Assembly (NCBI RefSeq): GCF_002327185.1
Contig: NZ_CP018624.1
Coordinates: forward strand, 2,614,660-2,678,659
Direction: 5' to 3'
Source: Clostridium chauvoei
GTDB lineage: Bacteria; Bacillota; Clostridia; Clostridiales; Clostridiaceae
Length of the DNA: 64,000 nt
Every line of letters begins with the position of its first letter. Position 1 is the first letter of the stretch. A program made the position numbers and the translations under genes. This document shows, one piece after another, positions 16,394 through 25,949 of the stretch. The notes beneath the pieces are model-generated. The model had not been told where the DNA came from. It worked only from the letters and a program-made list of their open reading frames with translations, and ran no database searches.

Positions 16394-17812
16394 TTATTCT
16401 ACTATGCTTACTTTTAATAAGTTAGTAGATCCTACAGTATGAACTGGAACTCCAGCAGCTACTACTACTGTATCTCCAGCAGCTACATATCCGTTTTCCT
16501 TAGCTATTTCAACTGATCTTTCCATCATGTGATCTGTTGATTGCATTTGTTCTCCAACTATTGGGTTAACTCCGAAGCAGATAGCTAATTTCTTAGCAAC
16601 TTTTTCATCTGGTGTTACAGCAACTATTGGACAATCTGGTCTACATTGAGATAATCTCTTTGCAGTTGCTCCACTTTGAGTTGATGAAATTATAGCTGAA
16701 GCTTTTAATTCGCTAGCAGCATTTGCAGCAGCTCTTGAAATAACTCCACCTATAGCTGGGATGTGAGTCTTAGCTGTTGAAACAGCAACCTTGTAGCTTA
16801 ATTGCTTTTCAGCTTCTGCAGCTATCTTAGACATAGTTTCTACAGCTTCTACTGGCCAATCTCCGTTTGCTGATTCACCTGATAACATGATTGCATCTGT
16901 ACCATCATAGATAGCGTTAGCTACGTCTGAAACTTCTGCTCTTGTTGGTCTTGGGTTTCTGATCATTGAATCTAACATTTGAGTTGCAGTTACAACTGGC
17001 TTTCCTGCTACGTTACATTTTTCAATTATCATCTTTTGAACAGCTGGTAATTTTTCCATTGGAATTTCAACACCTAGATCTCCTCTAGCTACCATTATTC
17101 CATCTGAAGCTTCAAGTATTGAATCTATGTTATCAACACCTTCTTGGTTTTCTATCTTTGATAATATTTGAATGTGTTCTCCACCGTTTTCTGCTAATAT
17201 CTTTCTTATAGTTTGAACGTCTGAAGCTTTTCTTATGAATGATGCAGCAACTAAGTTAACACCAATTTCACAACCAAATTTAAGGTCTGCTATATCTTTT
17301 TCAGTTAAAGCAGGTAATTTTATTGAAACTCCTGGTACATTAACTCCCTTATGAGTTCCTACAAATCCAGTGTTTTTAACAACACAGTGAATTTTATTTC
17401 CTTCTATTGACTTAACTTCTAATCCTACTAAACCATCATCTATTAAGATTACATTTCCTGGTTTAACATCGTTAGCTAATCCTTCGTATGTTACTGAACA
17501 TTGAGTTGCATCTCCTACAACATCTCCACCAGCATAAACTGTAAATTCTGCACCTGCTTGTAATTCAATTTTCTTAGGTTCGAATTTTCCAGTTCTTATT
17601 TCTGGTCCTTTAGTGTCTAGCATTACAGCTATTTCCTTGTTGTATTTCTTAGCTAATTCCTTTACTAAAAGAATTCTTCCCTTATGCTCTTCATGATCTC
17701 CATGTGAAAAGTTATGTCTTGAAGCGTTCATTCCTGCTTCGATTATCTTTGATAATATTTCTGGCTTTTCACTAGCTGGGCCTATTGTACAGATCATTTT
17801 AGTTTTTCTCAT
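16394..17812 (-). CDS. pyk: Pyruvate kinase
   Basis: A 472-residue enzyme converting phosphoenolpyruvate and ADP to pyruvate and ATP, the last step of glycolysis. It starts MRKTKMICTIGPASE, with ASRHNFSHG, the catalytic Lys/Glu region ILSKIENQEGV, the metal-site MVARGDLGVEIP, and TRAEVSDVANAIYDGTDAIMLSGES, all classic motifs. It has the standard barrel plus allosteric domain and lacks the extra PEP-utiliser-like domain seen in Bacillus. The ATG at 17812 is preferred over the in-frame GTG at 17821 because the latter overlaps the AAAGGAG ribosome site. It follows pfkA by 94 bp, an operon typical of Firmicutes. Confidence 0.97.
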   Translation of the reverse strand: MRKTKMICTIGPASEKPEILSKIIEAGMNASRHNFSHGDHEEHKGRILLVKELAKKYNKEIAVMLDTKGPEIRTGKFEPKKIELQAGAEFTVYAGGDVVGDATQCSVTYEGLANDVKPGNVILIDDGLVGLEVKSIEGNKIHCVVKNTGFVGTHKGVNVPGVSIKLPALTEKDIADLKFGCEIGVNLVAASFIRKASDVQTIRKILAENGGEHIQILSKIENQEGVDNIDSILEASDGIMVARGDLGVEIPMEKLPAVQKMIIEKCNVAGKPVVTATQMLDSMIRNPRPTRAEVSDVANAIYDGTDAIMLSGESANGDWPVEAVETMSKIAAEAEKQLSYKVAVSTAKTHIPAIGGVISRAAANAASELKASAIISSTQSGATAKRLSQCRPDCPIVAVTPDEKVAKKLAICFGVNPIVGEQMQSTDHMMERSVEIAKENGYVAAGDTVVVAAGVPVHTVGSTNLLKVSIVE

Positions 17813-17906
17813 GTAATACACTCCTTTGGTTGTTTAAATATAATTTATATTTTTTTATTGCTTGCTTTTATAAAATCCTACTAAAATTAGTAGTAAATTT
17901 AATAAC

Positions 17907-18866
17907 TTATTTATTTATTTCTTCAGCTGTCTTAAATAGTTCTTCATCAAAAGTTCTATCTAAAGCTAGAGCTTCATCTATATCTTGATCGATTATTTCG
18001 TTATTTCTAATACCTATAACTCTTGAAGTTCCTCCATTTAGAAGTACTTCTACAGCTTTTGCTCCCATTCTTGAAGCTAAAACTCTATCTGATGCACTTG
18101 GGCTTCCACCTCTTTGAATATGTCCTAATACTGTAGCTCTTGTTTCAATTCCTGTAACTCCTTCTACGTATTCAGCTAATTCTTGAGCTCCGCCTACACC
18201 TTCTGCTAATAATACTAAACTATGTATTTTTCCTTTGTGCTTTCCTTCTAGAATTACTTTACATAATTCTTCTTTTGTATATCCCTTTTCAGGAGTAATT
18301 ATATATTCAGCTCCACCTGCAAGACCTGCATATAAAGCTAAATCTCCACAATCTCTTCCCATAACTTCAACTATAGAAACTCTTTCATGAGAAGTTGATG
18401 TATCTCTTATTTTATCTATTGCATCGATAACTGTGTTTAATGCAGTATCGAAACCTATTGTGTAATCAGTATAAGTTAAATCATTGTCAATAGTTCCTGG
18501 TAGACCTATAGTCTTTATTCCTAGCTTTGATAAAAGCTTAGCTCCCATGAATGATCCATCTCCACCTATTACAACTAAAGCATCTACGCCATAAGCTTGT
18601 AATATCTTAGTAGCTTTAACTCTTACTTCTTCTTGTTTAAACTCTAAACATCTCGCAGTTCTTAATATAGTACCACCTCTATGGATAATATCTGATACTG
18701 ATGATCTATCCATATTAAATAGTTCACCATTAATTAATCCACTATAGCCTCTTTGAACACCCATAACTTCTAATCCGTTATATAAAGCTGCTCTTACAAC
18801 TGCTCTTATTGCAGCGTTCATACCTGGGGCATCTCCACCGCTAGTTAAAATAGCTATCTTTTTCAT
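17907..18866 (-). CDS. pfkA: ATP-dependent 6-phosphofructokinase
   Basis: A 319-residue enzyme of standard bacterial length that phosphorylates fructose 6-phosphate. It shows ATP site [14 protein letters not shown] at the start, GGDGSFMG at about 102-109, the catalytic [19 protein letters not shown] segment, and [25 protein letters not shown] rather than GGEGS-type residues point to ATP use. AAGGAGGAG precedes the ATG. It has its own promoter 150 bp upstream and a GGGACA hairpin in the 5' leader, and is followed by pyk. Confidence 0.97.
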   Translation of the reverse strand: MKKIAILTSGGDAPGMNAAIRAVVRAALYNGLEVMGVQRGYSGLINGELFNMDRSSVSDIIHRGGTILRTARCLEFKQEEVRVKATKILQAYGVDALVVIGGDGSFMGAKLLSKLGIKTIGLPGTIDNDLTYTDYTIGFDTALNTVIDAIDKIRDTSTSHERVSIVEVMGRDCGDLALYAGLAGGAEYIITPEKGYTKEELCKVILEGKHKGKIHSLVLLAEGVGGAQELAEYVEGVTGIETRATVLGHIQRGGSPSASDRVLASRMGAKAVEVLLNGGTSRVIGIRNNEIIDQDIDEALALDRTFDEELFKTAEEINK

Positions 18867-18889
18867 GTAAACTCCTCCTTAACACCACC

Positions 18890-18906
18890 GGGACAAAGGT
18901 TGTCCC
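18890..18906 (-). promoter_or_regulatory. Hairpin in the pfkA 5' leader
   Basis: The 17-bp inverted repeat GGGACAA-CC-TTTGTCCC lies about 15 bp before the ribosome site of pfkA. It has no T-tract, so it is not a terminator. It may stabilise the message or be a protein site. Confidence 0.45.
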
Positions 18907-19000
18907 ACTTTCTATGAAATAATCCATTTTTTATTTTACTATTCTGTAACTCTAGTATGCTGTTAAAGTTTTTATTTTTTTCTTTTTACCACCATTTATT

Positions 19001-19029
19001 ATTTTACTTGCTATAAGAGTTTATTGCAA
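19001..19029 (-). promoter_or_regulatory. Promoter of pfkA-pyk
   Basis: TTGCAA (19024-19029) and TAAAAT (19001-19006) with 17 bp between them, about 135 bp upstream of the pfkA start. The rest of the 460-bp gap to dnaE shows only the dnaE hairpin. Confidence 0.55.
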
Positions 19030-19258
19030 CTAAAATAAATTAATTATTGACGATTTTTATCTACTTTTAATTCTTGTCTATAGATATTATAACCTACTTA
19101 TTATCAATTTATATCTCAAATATAAATTTTTCAGAAATTAATTGATGTAAAATTTTTCATTTACCTTTTTGTTAATTTTTATGTAGAAATTTATCTTCTA
19201 TAATATAAATTTGACAAATTTTCAATGTGATTTTAATAACTTCTTTTTGTTTTAGAAC

Positions 19259-19312
19259 ATTAAAATAAGATGGATATATTCTTTTTTATGTTACCCATCT
19301 TATCTTAAATAT
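19259..19312 (-). terminator. Hairpin downstream of dnaE
   Basis: Arms AAGATAAGATGG and CCATCTTATTTTA close a long loop; the T-tract on the minus strand is short and broken, so termination may be partial. Confidence 0.5.
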
Positions 19313-19326
19313 ATTATTTTTTTATT

Positions 19327-22300
19327 TTAGTCCATAATTTTTACATTATCTTCCCCAACAATTTTTCTAAAATAATCTACCGCATCTGATTCCATATCAA
19401 TCCAAATATCTCTAGACATTCTGTATTGTTTTTTATCTTCAGCTGTAAACATAAATACAGTTGTGTCACCTTTATATTCTTTAGGCATTGTTTCTTTTAT
19501 TGTTTTTATTAATTCTTTTCCTGTATTAGTATTTTGAGTTCTTAAATAAACCTTTGTTTTATTTACTTTCTCTAAAGGATCTATAGCTTCACATATAAGC
19601 TTTGGAAGTTCATCTTCCTTTATGCTAACTCTACCTTTAATTGCTACTAATATATCTGGCTTTATTAACTCTCTAACTTTATCTAGTGTTCTAGGGAAAA
19701 CTATTACTTCTATTATTCCTGTTAAATCTTCTAGCTTTAAAAATGCCATCATAGTATTACTTCTTGTAATTTTTTGATTTACTTCAGCAATAATACCACC
19801 TAATATTACTTTTTCTTCATCGTGTATAATATCTACTTTAATTTCTTCATTATTGTACGTTTCTTGTAATATTTCATAGGATTCAAATATTTTTTCTATA
19901 TTAGTACTTGTTTGCATCTTTAAACTTTGAACATATTCATCTAATGGATGTCCTGATAAATATAATCCTGTCATTTCTTTTTCCATTGCTAGAATATGTT
20001 TCTTTGCAAATTCTTTTATATTAGGGTAATTAACTTCTGGTGCTTTTAAATCTTCTTCAGCTATACCAAATAAACTTATTTGACCATCAATATTTCTCTT
20101 TTTTTCATTTGAAACACCATCCATTATTTTTTCATAAACTGCTAAAAGCTTTGACCTAAATATTTTAAATTCATCAAAAGCTCCTGATTTTATTAAACTT
20201 TCTACAGCCCTTTTATTAATTGCTGATAAGTCTATTTTATTTACGAAATCCACTAATGATTCAAATCTTCCTTTTTTATCTCTTGCATAGACAATATTTT
20301 CAACAACATTTAACCCTACATTTCTAATTGCAGCTAATCCAAATCTTATTTTATCCCCTTTAACAGTAAATTTAGAATAACTTTCATTTATGTCAGGGGG
20401 AAGCACTTGAATCCCTAAACTTTCTGCAAAGTTTATATAATGTGCAACTTTTTCACTTGTTCCCATTACTGAGTTAAGCATTGCGGCTATTGTTTCTACA
20501 GGATAATACTTCATTAAATATGCTGTTTGATATCCTATTACTGCATAAGCTGCAGCATGACTCTTGTTAAAAGCATAACTTGCAAAGTCCATCATAGAGT
20601 CAAAAATCTTATTGGCTATCTCTTCTGATATTCCATTTCTTAGACATCCTGGAACTTCTAAATTCCCGTTTTCATCAGTAATACCATGAATAAAGTTCTT
20701 TCTTTCTTCTTCCATGACTTTATGCTTTTTCTTAGACATTGCTCTTCTTACAAGGTCACTTCTTCCCATTGAATATCCTGCAAGCTTTCTAACAATTTCC
20801 ATTACTTGTTCTTGATAAACCATTACCCCATAAGTAACATTTAATATTTCTTCTAATTGTGGTGTATCATATTTAAGCTTACCTGGATTTCTTTTACACT
20901 CTATATATTTAGGTATTTCTGCCATAGGACCTGGTCTATATAATGATATACCAGCTATTATATCCTCTAGAGAATCTGGCTTTAATTCCTTCATGAAAGA
21001 AGTCATACCTGCTGATTCTAACTGGAATACTCCTGCTGTCTTACCCTCACCTATCATTTTATAGACTTCTTTATCTTCAAAGTCTATTTTATCTAGGTCT
21101 ATATCTATTCCTCTATTGTACTTTATCATTTTAACAGCATCACTCATTACTGTTAAAGTTCTTAAACCTAAGAAGTCCATTTTTAATAATCCTAGTTCTT
21201 CTAAGGTCGTCATATCGAATTGAGCTACTATAGATTCATCATTTTTTTGCAGTGGAACATACTCCACTAATGGTTTAGATGCTATAACAACACCTGCTGC
21301 ATGTGTTGATGAATGTCTAGGTAATCCTTCTAATTTTTTGCTTACATCTATTAAAGTTTTAACTCTTTCTTCTTTATCATAAGCTTCTTTTAGTTCTGGA
21401 TTTAATTCAAGTGCTTTTTCTATAGTTATTCCAAGCATAGTTGGAATCATCTTAGCTATTCTATCTACCTCTGAATAGGCATAATTCATAGCTCTACCTA
21501 CATCTCTTATACAAGCTCTTGGTGCCATAGTTCCAAAGGTTATTATTTGAGATACATTATTTACGCCATATTTCTCTACAACATAATCAATAACCTCTTG
21601 TCTTCTTTCATAACAGAAGTCTGAATCTATATCTGGCATACTTACTCTTTCAGGATTTAAAAAACGCTCAAAAAGTAAACTATATTTTATTGGATCTATT
21701 TTTGTTATACCTAAAGTAAAGGCTACTATAGACCCTGCTGCTGACCCTCTACCTGGGCCTGTTGGAATTCCATTATCATTTGAATACTTTATAAAATCCC
21801 ATGTAATTAAGAAATAATCTACATACCCCATTTGGCGTATTACTGATAGTTCATACTCTAATCTTTTAACATATCCACAAGCTTCCTCATTATTTTTAGA
21901 GAAATCCACAACTTCCTCCACATTTAGTGGTTTATTTAAGAAATCTTTAAATACATCATACCTTTCGATAAGACCTAAATAACAAGTTTCTCTTAAATAT
22001 TCATAAGGTTCTCTACCTTCTGGTAAAGGAAATTTAGGAAGCTTAGAAACATGGAATTCATAATCAAAATTACATTCTTCTGCAATCTTAGTTGTGTTTT
22101 CTAATGCCTCTTTAACATGAGAGAACATACTCCACATTTCTTCTTTAGATTTTAAGTAAAATTGATTTGAAGGATATTTTCTTCTATTTGGATCATCTAT
22201 AGTTTTACCTGTTTGGATACACATTAATATATCATGTGCTTCTGAATCTTCTTCATTTATGTAATGTACATCATTAGTAGCTACAAGTGGAATATCCAGT

Positions 22301-22887
22301 TCTTTTGATAACTTTATATTCTCCTCCATAACTTTTCTTTGTTCTTCCATGCCATGATTTTGAATTTCTAAATAGAAACCATCTTTAAATATATCCTTGT
22401 ATAAAAGTGCTACTTCCTTTGCTTTTTCATAATTATCCTTTAGGTGCCAAGACTGAACCTCGCCCCCTAAACATGCACTTAAAGCAATTAGCCCTTCGCT
22501 ATGATTTCTTAAAAACTCATGATCCACCCTAGGTTTATAGTAAAATCCTCTTATTGAAGCTTCTGATACTATTTCCATAAGGTTTTCATATCCTTTTTCA
22601 TTTTTTACTAAAAGAACTAGGTGATGCGTACTATTTTCTTTGTCATTGATTTTAATATCCATTGACTTAGCTGCAACATAAACTTCACATCCTAGTATAG
22701 GCTTTATGCCTTGATCTTTTGCTTCTTTATAAAAAGCAACGCATCCATACATAACTCCATGATCTGTTATTGCTATACTATCCATCCCTAGCTCTTTAGC
22801 CTTACTTATTATCTTTTTTATTTTTCCTGAACTATCTAATAAACTGTACTCTGAATGGAGATGAAGATGAGTAAATTTTTTTTCCAC
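19327..22887 (-). CDS. dnaE: DNA polymerase III subunit alpha (DnaE)
   Basis: An 1186-residue replicative polymerase of the DnaE1 type. It opens with the PHP domain (THLHLHSEYSLLDS, AITDHGVMYGC), followed by the polymerase core with GPGRGSAAGSIVAFTLGIT and the catalytic aspartates in MPDIDSDFCYERR, the palm region MDFLGLRTLTV, a helix-hairpin-helix stretch near 830, and a C-terminal OB fold (VILGGIIAEVNQKITRS...MAFLKLEDLTG). The start is GTG with GAGGTGAT upstream. It begins 19 bp after whiA ends, so the two are co-transcribed. Firmicutes also use PolC; DnaE then extends primers, mainly on the lagging strand. Confidence 0.97.
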   Translation of the reverse strand: MEKKFTHLHLHSEYSLLDSSGKIKKIISKAKELGMDSIAITDHGVMYGCVAFYKEAKDQGIKPILGCEVYVAAKSMDIKINDKENSTHHLVLLVKNEKGYENLMEIVSEASIRGFYYKPRVDHEFLRNHSEGLIALSACLGGEVQSWHLKDNYEKAKEVALLYKDIFKDGFYLEIQNHGMEEQRKVMEENIKLSKELDIPLVATNDVHYINEEDSEAHDILMCIQTGKTIDDPNRRKYPSNQFYLKSKEEMWSMFSHVKEALENTTKIAEECNFDYEFHVSKLPKFPLPEGREPYEYLRETCYLGLIERYDVFKDFLNKPLNVEEVVDFSKNNEEACGYVKRLEYELSVIRQMGYVDYFLITWDFIKYSNDNGIPTGPGRGSAAGSIVAFTLGITKIDPIKYSLLFERFLNPERVSMPDIDSDFCYERRQEVIDYVVEKYGVNNVSQIITFGTMAPRACIRDVGRAMNYAYSEVDRIAKMIPTMLGITIEKALELNPELKEAYDKEERVKTLIDVSKKLEGLPRHSSTHAAGVVIASKPLVEYVPLQKNDESIVAQFDMTTLEELGLLKMDFLGLRTLTVMSDAVKMIKYNRGIDIDLDKIDFEDKEVYKMIGEGKTAGVFQLESAGMTSFMKELKPDSLEDIIAGISLYRPGPMAEIPKYIECKRNPGKLKYDTPQLEEILNVTYGVMVYQEQVMEIVRKLAGYSMGRSDLVRRAMSKKKHKVMEEERKNFIHGITDENGNLEVPGCLRNGISEEIANKIFDSMMDFASYAFNKSHAAAYAVIGYQTAYLMKYYPVETIAAMLNSVMGTSEKVAHYINFAESLGIQVLPPDINESYSKFTVKGDKIRFGLAAIRNVGLNVVENIVYARDKKGRFESLVDFVNKIDLSAINKRAVESLIKSGAFDEFKIFRSKLLAVYEKIMDGVSNEKKRNIDGQISLFGIAEEDLKAPEVNYPNIKEFAKKHILAMEKEMTGLYLSGHPLDEYVQSLKMQTSTNIEKIFESYEILQETYNNEEIKVDIIHDEEKVILGGIIAEVNQKITRSNTMMAFLKLEDLTGIIEVIVFPRTLDKVRELIKPDILVAIKGRVSIKEDELPKLICEAIDPLEKVNKTKVYLRTQNTNTGKELIKTIKETMPKEYKGDTTVFMFTAEDKKQYRMSRDIWIDMESDAVDYFRKIVGEDNVKIMD

Positions 22888-22906
22888 TCTATCACCTCAT
22901 TTGTAA

Positions 22907-23857
22907 CTAATAAGTTCCTGTTCTAACTTCTTCTGCTATTTTCTCTATTTTTCTTAATCTATGATTTACTCCAGATTTACCTACTGGTGGATTTAACATT
23001 TCTCCTAATTCCTTTAGTGATTCATCTGGATAGCTAAGTCTAAGCTCAGCGATTTCTCTTAAATTCTTTGGTAGTCTTTGAAGACCTATTTCTTTTTGAA
23101 TAAGCTTTATGCTTTCAACTTGCCTTACTGCTGCATTTACTGTCTTACTAAGATTAGCTGTTTCACAGTTTACAAGTCTATTTACATTGTTTCTCATTTC
23201 CTTCATTATTCTTATGTTTTCAAGTTCTAATAATGATGTATGAGCCCCTAATATACTTAGAAGGTTAGATATTTGTTCTCCTTCTTTTATATAAATTATG
23301 TGACTATTTTTTCTTTGGATAACCTTTGATTTTAATCCAAAAGTATTTATTAGTTTACATAAATCTTTAGCATATTCTTCACTATGGGTAACAAATTCTA
23401 AGTGGTATGTTTTTTCAGGATTACTAATACTTCCTCCACCTATAAACGCACCTCTTACATAAGCTCTCTTTAATTCATCAGTTTTAACCATATCTTCATC
23501 AATTCTATAGTCTAAAGTTAAGACACCATCTACTTCTTTAAATATTCCCGTATCTCTAAGTAAATCCCTAACCCCCATAGATTCTTCAATAAGTACCATG
23601 TAAATATTGTTCTTTTTAAGAGAGTTACTCTTTTTAACCATTAACTTTGAATGTATATCAAAATGCTCCTTTAACAAACTAAAAATATGTCTTGCTGATG
23701 CTGGATTTTCAGTTGTTATTCTAAACGCTAAACCTAATCCGCTAAAGGATATAGTTCCACTTACCTTCATAATTGCCGATATTTCTGCTAATGCATCTTC
23801 TTTTGTTAATTCAGAATATCTGCAAATTTCTCCTTTTACTTTTGATGAAAATGACAT
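22907..23857 (-). CDS. whiA: DNA-binding protein WhiA
   Basis: A 316-residue protein with an N-terminal degenerate LAGLIDADG homing-endonuclease-like domain (SFSSKVKGEICRYSE..., AYVRGAFIGGGSISNPEKTYHLEF) and a C-terminal helix-turn-helix (PKNLREIAELRLSYPDESLKELGEMLNPPVGKSGVNHRLRKIEKIAEE). In Bacillus WhiA affects division and chromosome segregation; in Streptomyces it activates sporulation genes. It is normally the third gene of rapZ-yvcK-whiA, but here it is cut off from yvcK by 5 kb of ABC and two-component genes. AAGGAGAAGG precedes the ATG. Confidence 0.96.
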   Translation of the reverse strand: MSFSSKVKGEICRYSELTKEDALAEISAIMKVSGTISFSGLGLAFRITTENPASARHIFSLLKEHFDIHSKLMVKKSNSLKKNNIYMVLIEESMGVRDLLRDTGIFKEVDGVLTLDYRIDEDMVKTDELKRAYVRGAFIGGGSISNPEKTYHLEFVTHSEEYAKDLCKLINTFGLKSKVIQRKNSHIIYIKEGEQISNLLSILGAHTSLLELENIRIMKEMRNNVNRLVNCETANLSKTVNAAVRQVESIKLIQKEIGLQRLPKNLREIAELRLSYPDESLKELGEMLNPPVGKSGVNHRLRKIEKIAEEVRTGTY

Positions 23858-24021
23858 AAACTACCTTCTCCTTGCTATAAGTGCGACTCTAAATCTTATA
23901 TTTAGTCCCTATTATCAACTCTTCCACCTGTTTCGTAGAAGCCTTTTTGTTATCTATTCTTTATCAATTTATTATATCATAAAAAATATAAATTTTTAGA
24001 TGTAAATTATAGATAGAAAAT

Positions 24022-24054
24022 AAGAACTGATTTCAATTATAAAATCAGTTCTTA
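24022..24054 (-). terminator. Terminator of the ABC exporter operon
   Basis: AAGAACTGATTTT and AAATCAGTTCTTA pair around a short loop directly after the permease stop; TTTTC follows on the minus strand. Confidence 0.7.
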
Positions 24055-24067
24055 ATTATAATATTTC

Positions 24068-25273
24068 CTATTTAAGTATATCTACAGTATTAGCACTTGC
24101 TGCTTTTTTAGCTGGTAATAAACTTGATGCTATTCCAACTACAATAGAAATAACTATGGCTATTGATGCTGTATAGAAGCTTGGTGTAATAGTAAGCTTC
24201 ATAAACATAGATATAATGTTTGCTATTATTATTCCAAGTATATAACCTATTAATCCACCTGTTAAAGTTATTACAACACCCTCTATTAAAAATTCTCTTC
24301 TTATATCTTTTTTCTTAGCTCCTAAAGCTCTCTTTATTCCTATCTCGGCAGTTCTTTCAGATACAGATGTATATATCATATTCATTACCCCTATACCTGC
24401 TATAAATAAAGATATTCCTGCTACTGCTGCTATAAATAAAGTAATAGTGTTTAAAACTCCACCCATAAGCTTTATTATTCCGCTAGTATCCATAACATTA
24501 TATTTACCCTTACCTCTATTGCTACCTACTTGATTTAAAGTGTTTTCAATACTTTTTATACTTTTCTTTACATCAGCATCTTTACTTAAAGTAATTTTTA
24601 ATCCTGATATTGTTTTGCTTGTACTAAAGTATTTATTATAAGTACCTTCTGGTATTTGTATATCTCCTGACATATTAAAGAAACTTACCTCATCATCTGG
24701 GGGTGTCTTAACAATACCTACTATTTCAAAAGTAATTCCCTTAACAGTAACTATTCCACCTAAAAGATTTTCAAGCTTTCCAGCATTATCTTTTATTATA
24801 GTTTCTGAAATAACTATTACTCTTTTCTTTCCCTCACTATCGCTTTTAGTTAGATTTCTTCCTATTACATCTTTAGAGTCTCCTTCTTTAACCTTATTAG
24901 CTAATCCTTGAAACTCCTTACCCCTAACTTCTGCTGTAATGAATTCTCCGAATCTATTTGAATCAAAATTAAATTCTACTTTTTCAACGCCTTCTATATT
25001 TTCAACCGCCACTTTATCTGAATTACTAAAAATACTCCCACTTATCATAGATTGAGTTTTATCTTCACTAGATAAAGATGCCTCTAACACGACTTTACCT
25101 TGATCTTCACCTGTAAACTCTTTTATGGTTTTACTTTTGTATCCTTCACCTAATGCTACTATAGCTATAACAGCTGCTATACCTATAATAATTCCAAGCA
25201 TAGTTAGAAAAGAACGCTTTTTATTTCTATTTAAATTTCTCAAGGCTGAAAAGATTAATACCTTTAATTTCAT
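24068..25273 (-). CDS. MacB-type ABC transporter permease
   Basis: A 401-residue membrane protein. It has an N-terminal helix at about 20-42 (RSFLTMLGIIIGIAAVIAIVALGEG, typical MacB_PCD start), a large extracytoplasmic domain (45-270) and three C-terminal helices in an FtsX domain (272-392) with the conserved GIKRALGAKKKDIRREFLIEGV coupling segment. Such permeases work as mechanotransmitters that expel peptides or toxins rather than moving substrate across the bilayer themselves. Its ATG overlaps the stop of the ATPase gene by one base. The set of adaptor, ATPase and permease suggests export of antimicrobial peptides or similar compounds. Confidence 0.9.
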   Translation of the reverse strand: MKLKVLIFSALRNLNRNKKRSFLTMLGIIIGIAAVIAIVALGEGYKSKTIKEFTGEDQGKVVLEASLSSEDKTQSMISGSIFSNSDKVAVENIEGVEKVEFNFDSNRFGEFITAEVRGKEFQGLANKVKEGDSKDVIGRNLTKSDSEGKKRVIVISETIIKDNAGKLENLLGGIVTVKGITFEIVGIVKTPPDDEVSFFNMSGDIQIPEGTYNKYFSTSKTISGLKITLSKDADVKKSIKSIENTLNQVGSNRGKGKYNVMDTSGIIKLMGGVLNTITLFIAAVAGISLFIAGIGVMNMIYTSVSERTAEIGIKRALGAKKKDIRREFLIEGVVITLTGGLIGYILGIIIANIISMFMKLTITPSFYTASIAIVISIVVGIASSLLPAKKAASANTVDILK

Positions 25274-25947
25274 TATACATCTTCTCCTTCCTTAAGCTCT
25301 CCATCAAATATTCTCACCATTCTATCTGCTTTTTTTCCTACATTAATATCATGAGTAATTAAAATTATTGTAATTCCATCTTTATTTAACTCTTTAAAAA
25401 TCCTTATAATCTCTTCTGATGTATGACTATCTAAAGCCCCTGTTGGTTCATCAGCAATTATTATGTCAGGATTATTTACTAAGGCTCTTGCTATAGATAT
25501 TCTTTGTTGTTGTCCACCTGATAATTGAGTTGGATACTTATTTATTTTATCTATAAGATTTACTTTTTCTAATAACTCTTTTACCCTTTTTCCAGTTTCC
25601 CTTAATGTACATCCTCTATAAAGCATTGGTAGCTCTATATTTTCTTTTATTGTTAATCTTTTTATAAGATTGAAATCTTGGAATACAAAACCTATTTTTT
25701 CATTTCTAAAAGAAGTTAATTCATCATCTGATAAATCTCTTACATTCTTATTATTTAATAAGTAACTTCCTTCAAATTTATTATCTAGTAACCCTAGAAT
25801 CTTTATCATCGTTGATTTTCCTGAACCTGAAGGGCCCATTATAGCTAAAAATTCACCTTTTTCAACCTTTAGGTTTATATTCCTTAAAGCATGTAATTTT
25901 TCTTCTCCTGAAATATAATACTTATTTATATCCTTCAGTTCTATCAT
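25273..25947 (-). CDS. MacB/LolD-type ABC transporter ATP-binding protein
   Basis: A 224-residue ATPase with Walker A GPSGSGKST at about 39-47, Q-loop FQDFNLIKRLT, signature LSGGQQQR, Walker B IIIADEPTGALD and switch histidine ILITHD. The family energises MacB and FtsX-type permeases. It begins two bases before the adaptor gene's stop region and ends overlapping the permease start, so the three are translated together. GGGGGAT precedes the ATG. Confidence 0.95.
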   Translation of the reverse strand: MIELKDINKYYISGEEKLHALRNINLKVEKGEFLAIMGPSGSGKSTMIKILGLLDNKFEGSYLLNNKNVRDLSDDELTSFRNEKIGFVFQDFNLIKRLTIKENIELPMLYRGCTLRETGKRVKELLEKVNLIDKINKYPTQLSGGQQQRISIARALVNNPDIIIADEPTGALDSHTSEEIIRIFKELNKDGITIILITHDINVGKKADRMVRIFDGELKEGEDV

Positions 25948-25949
25948 AA

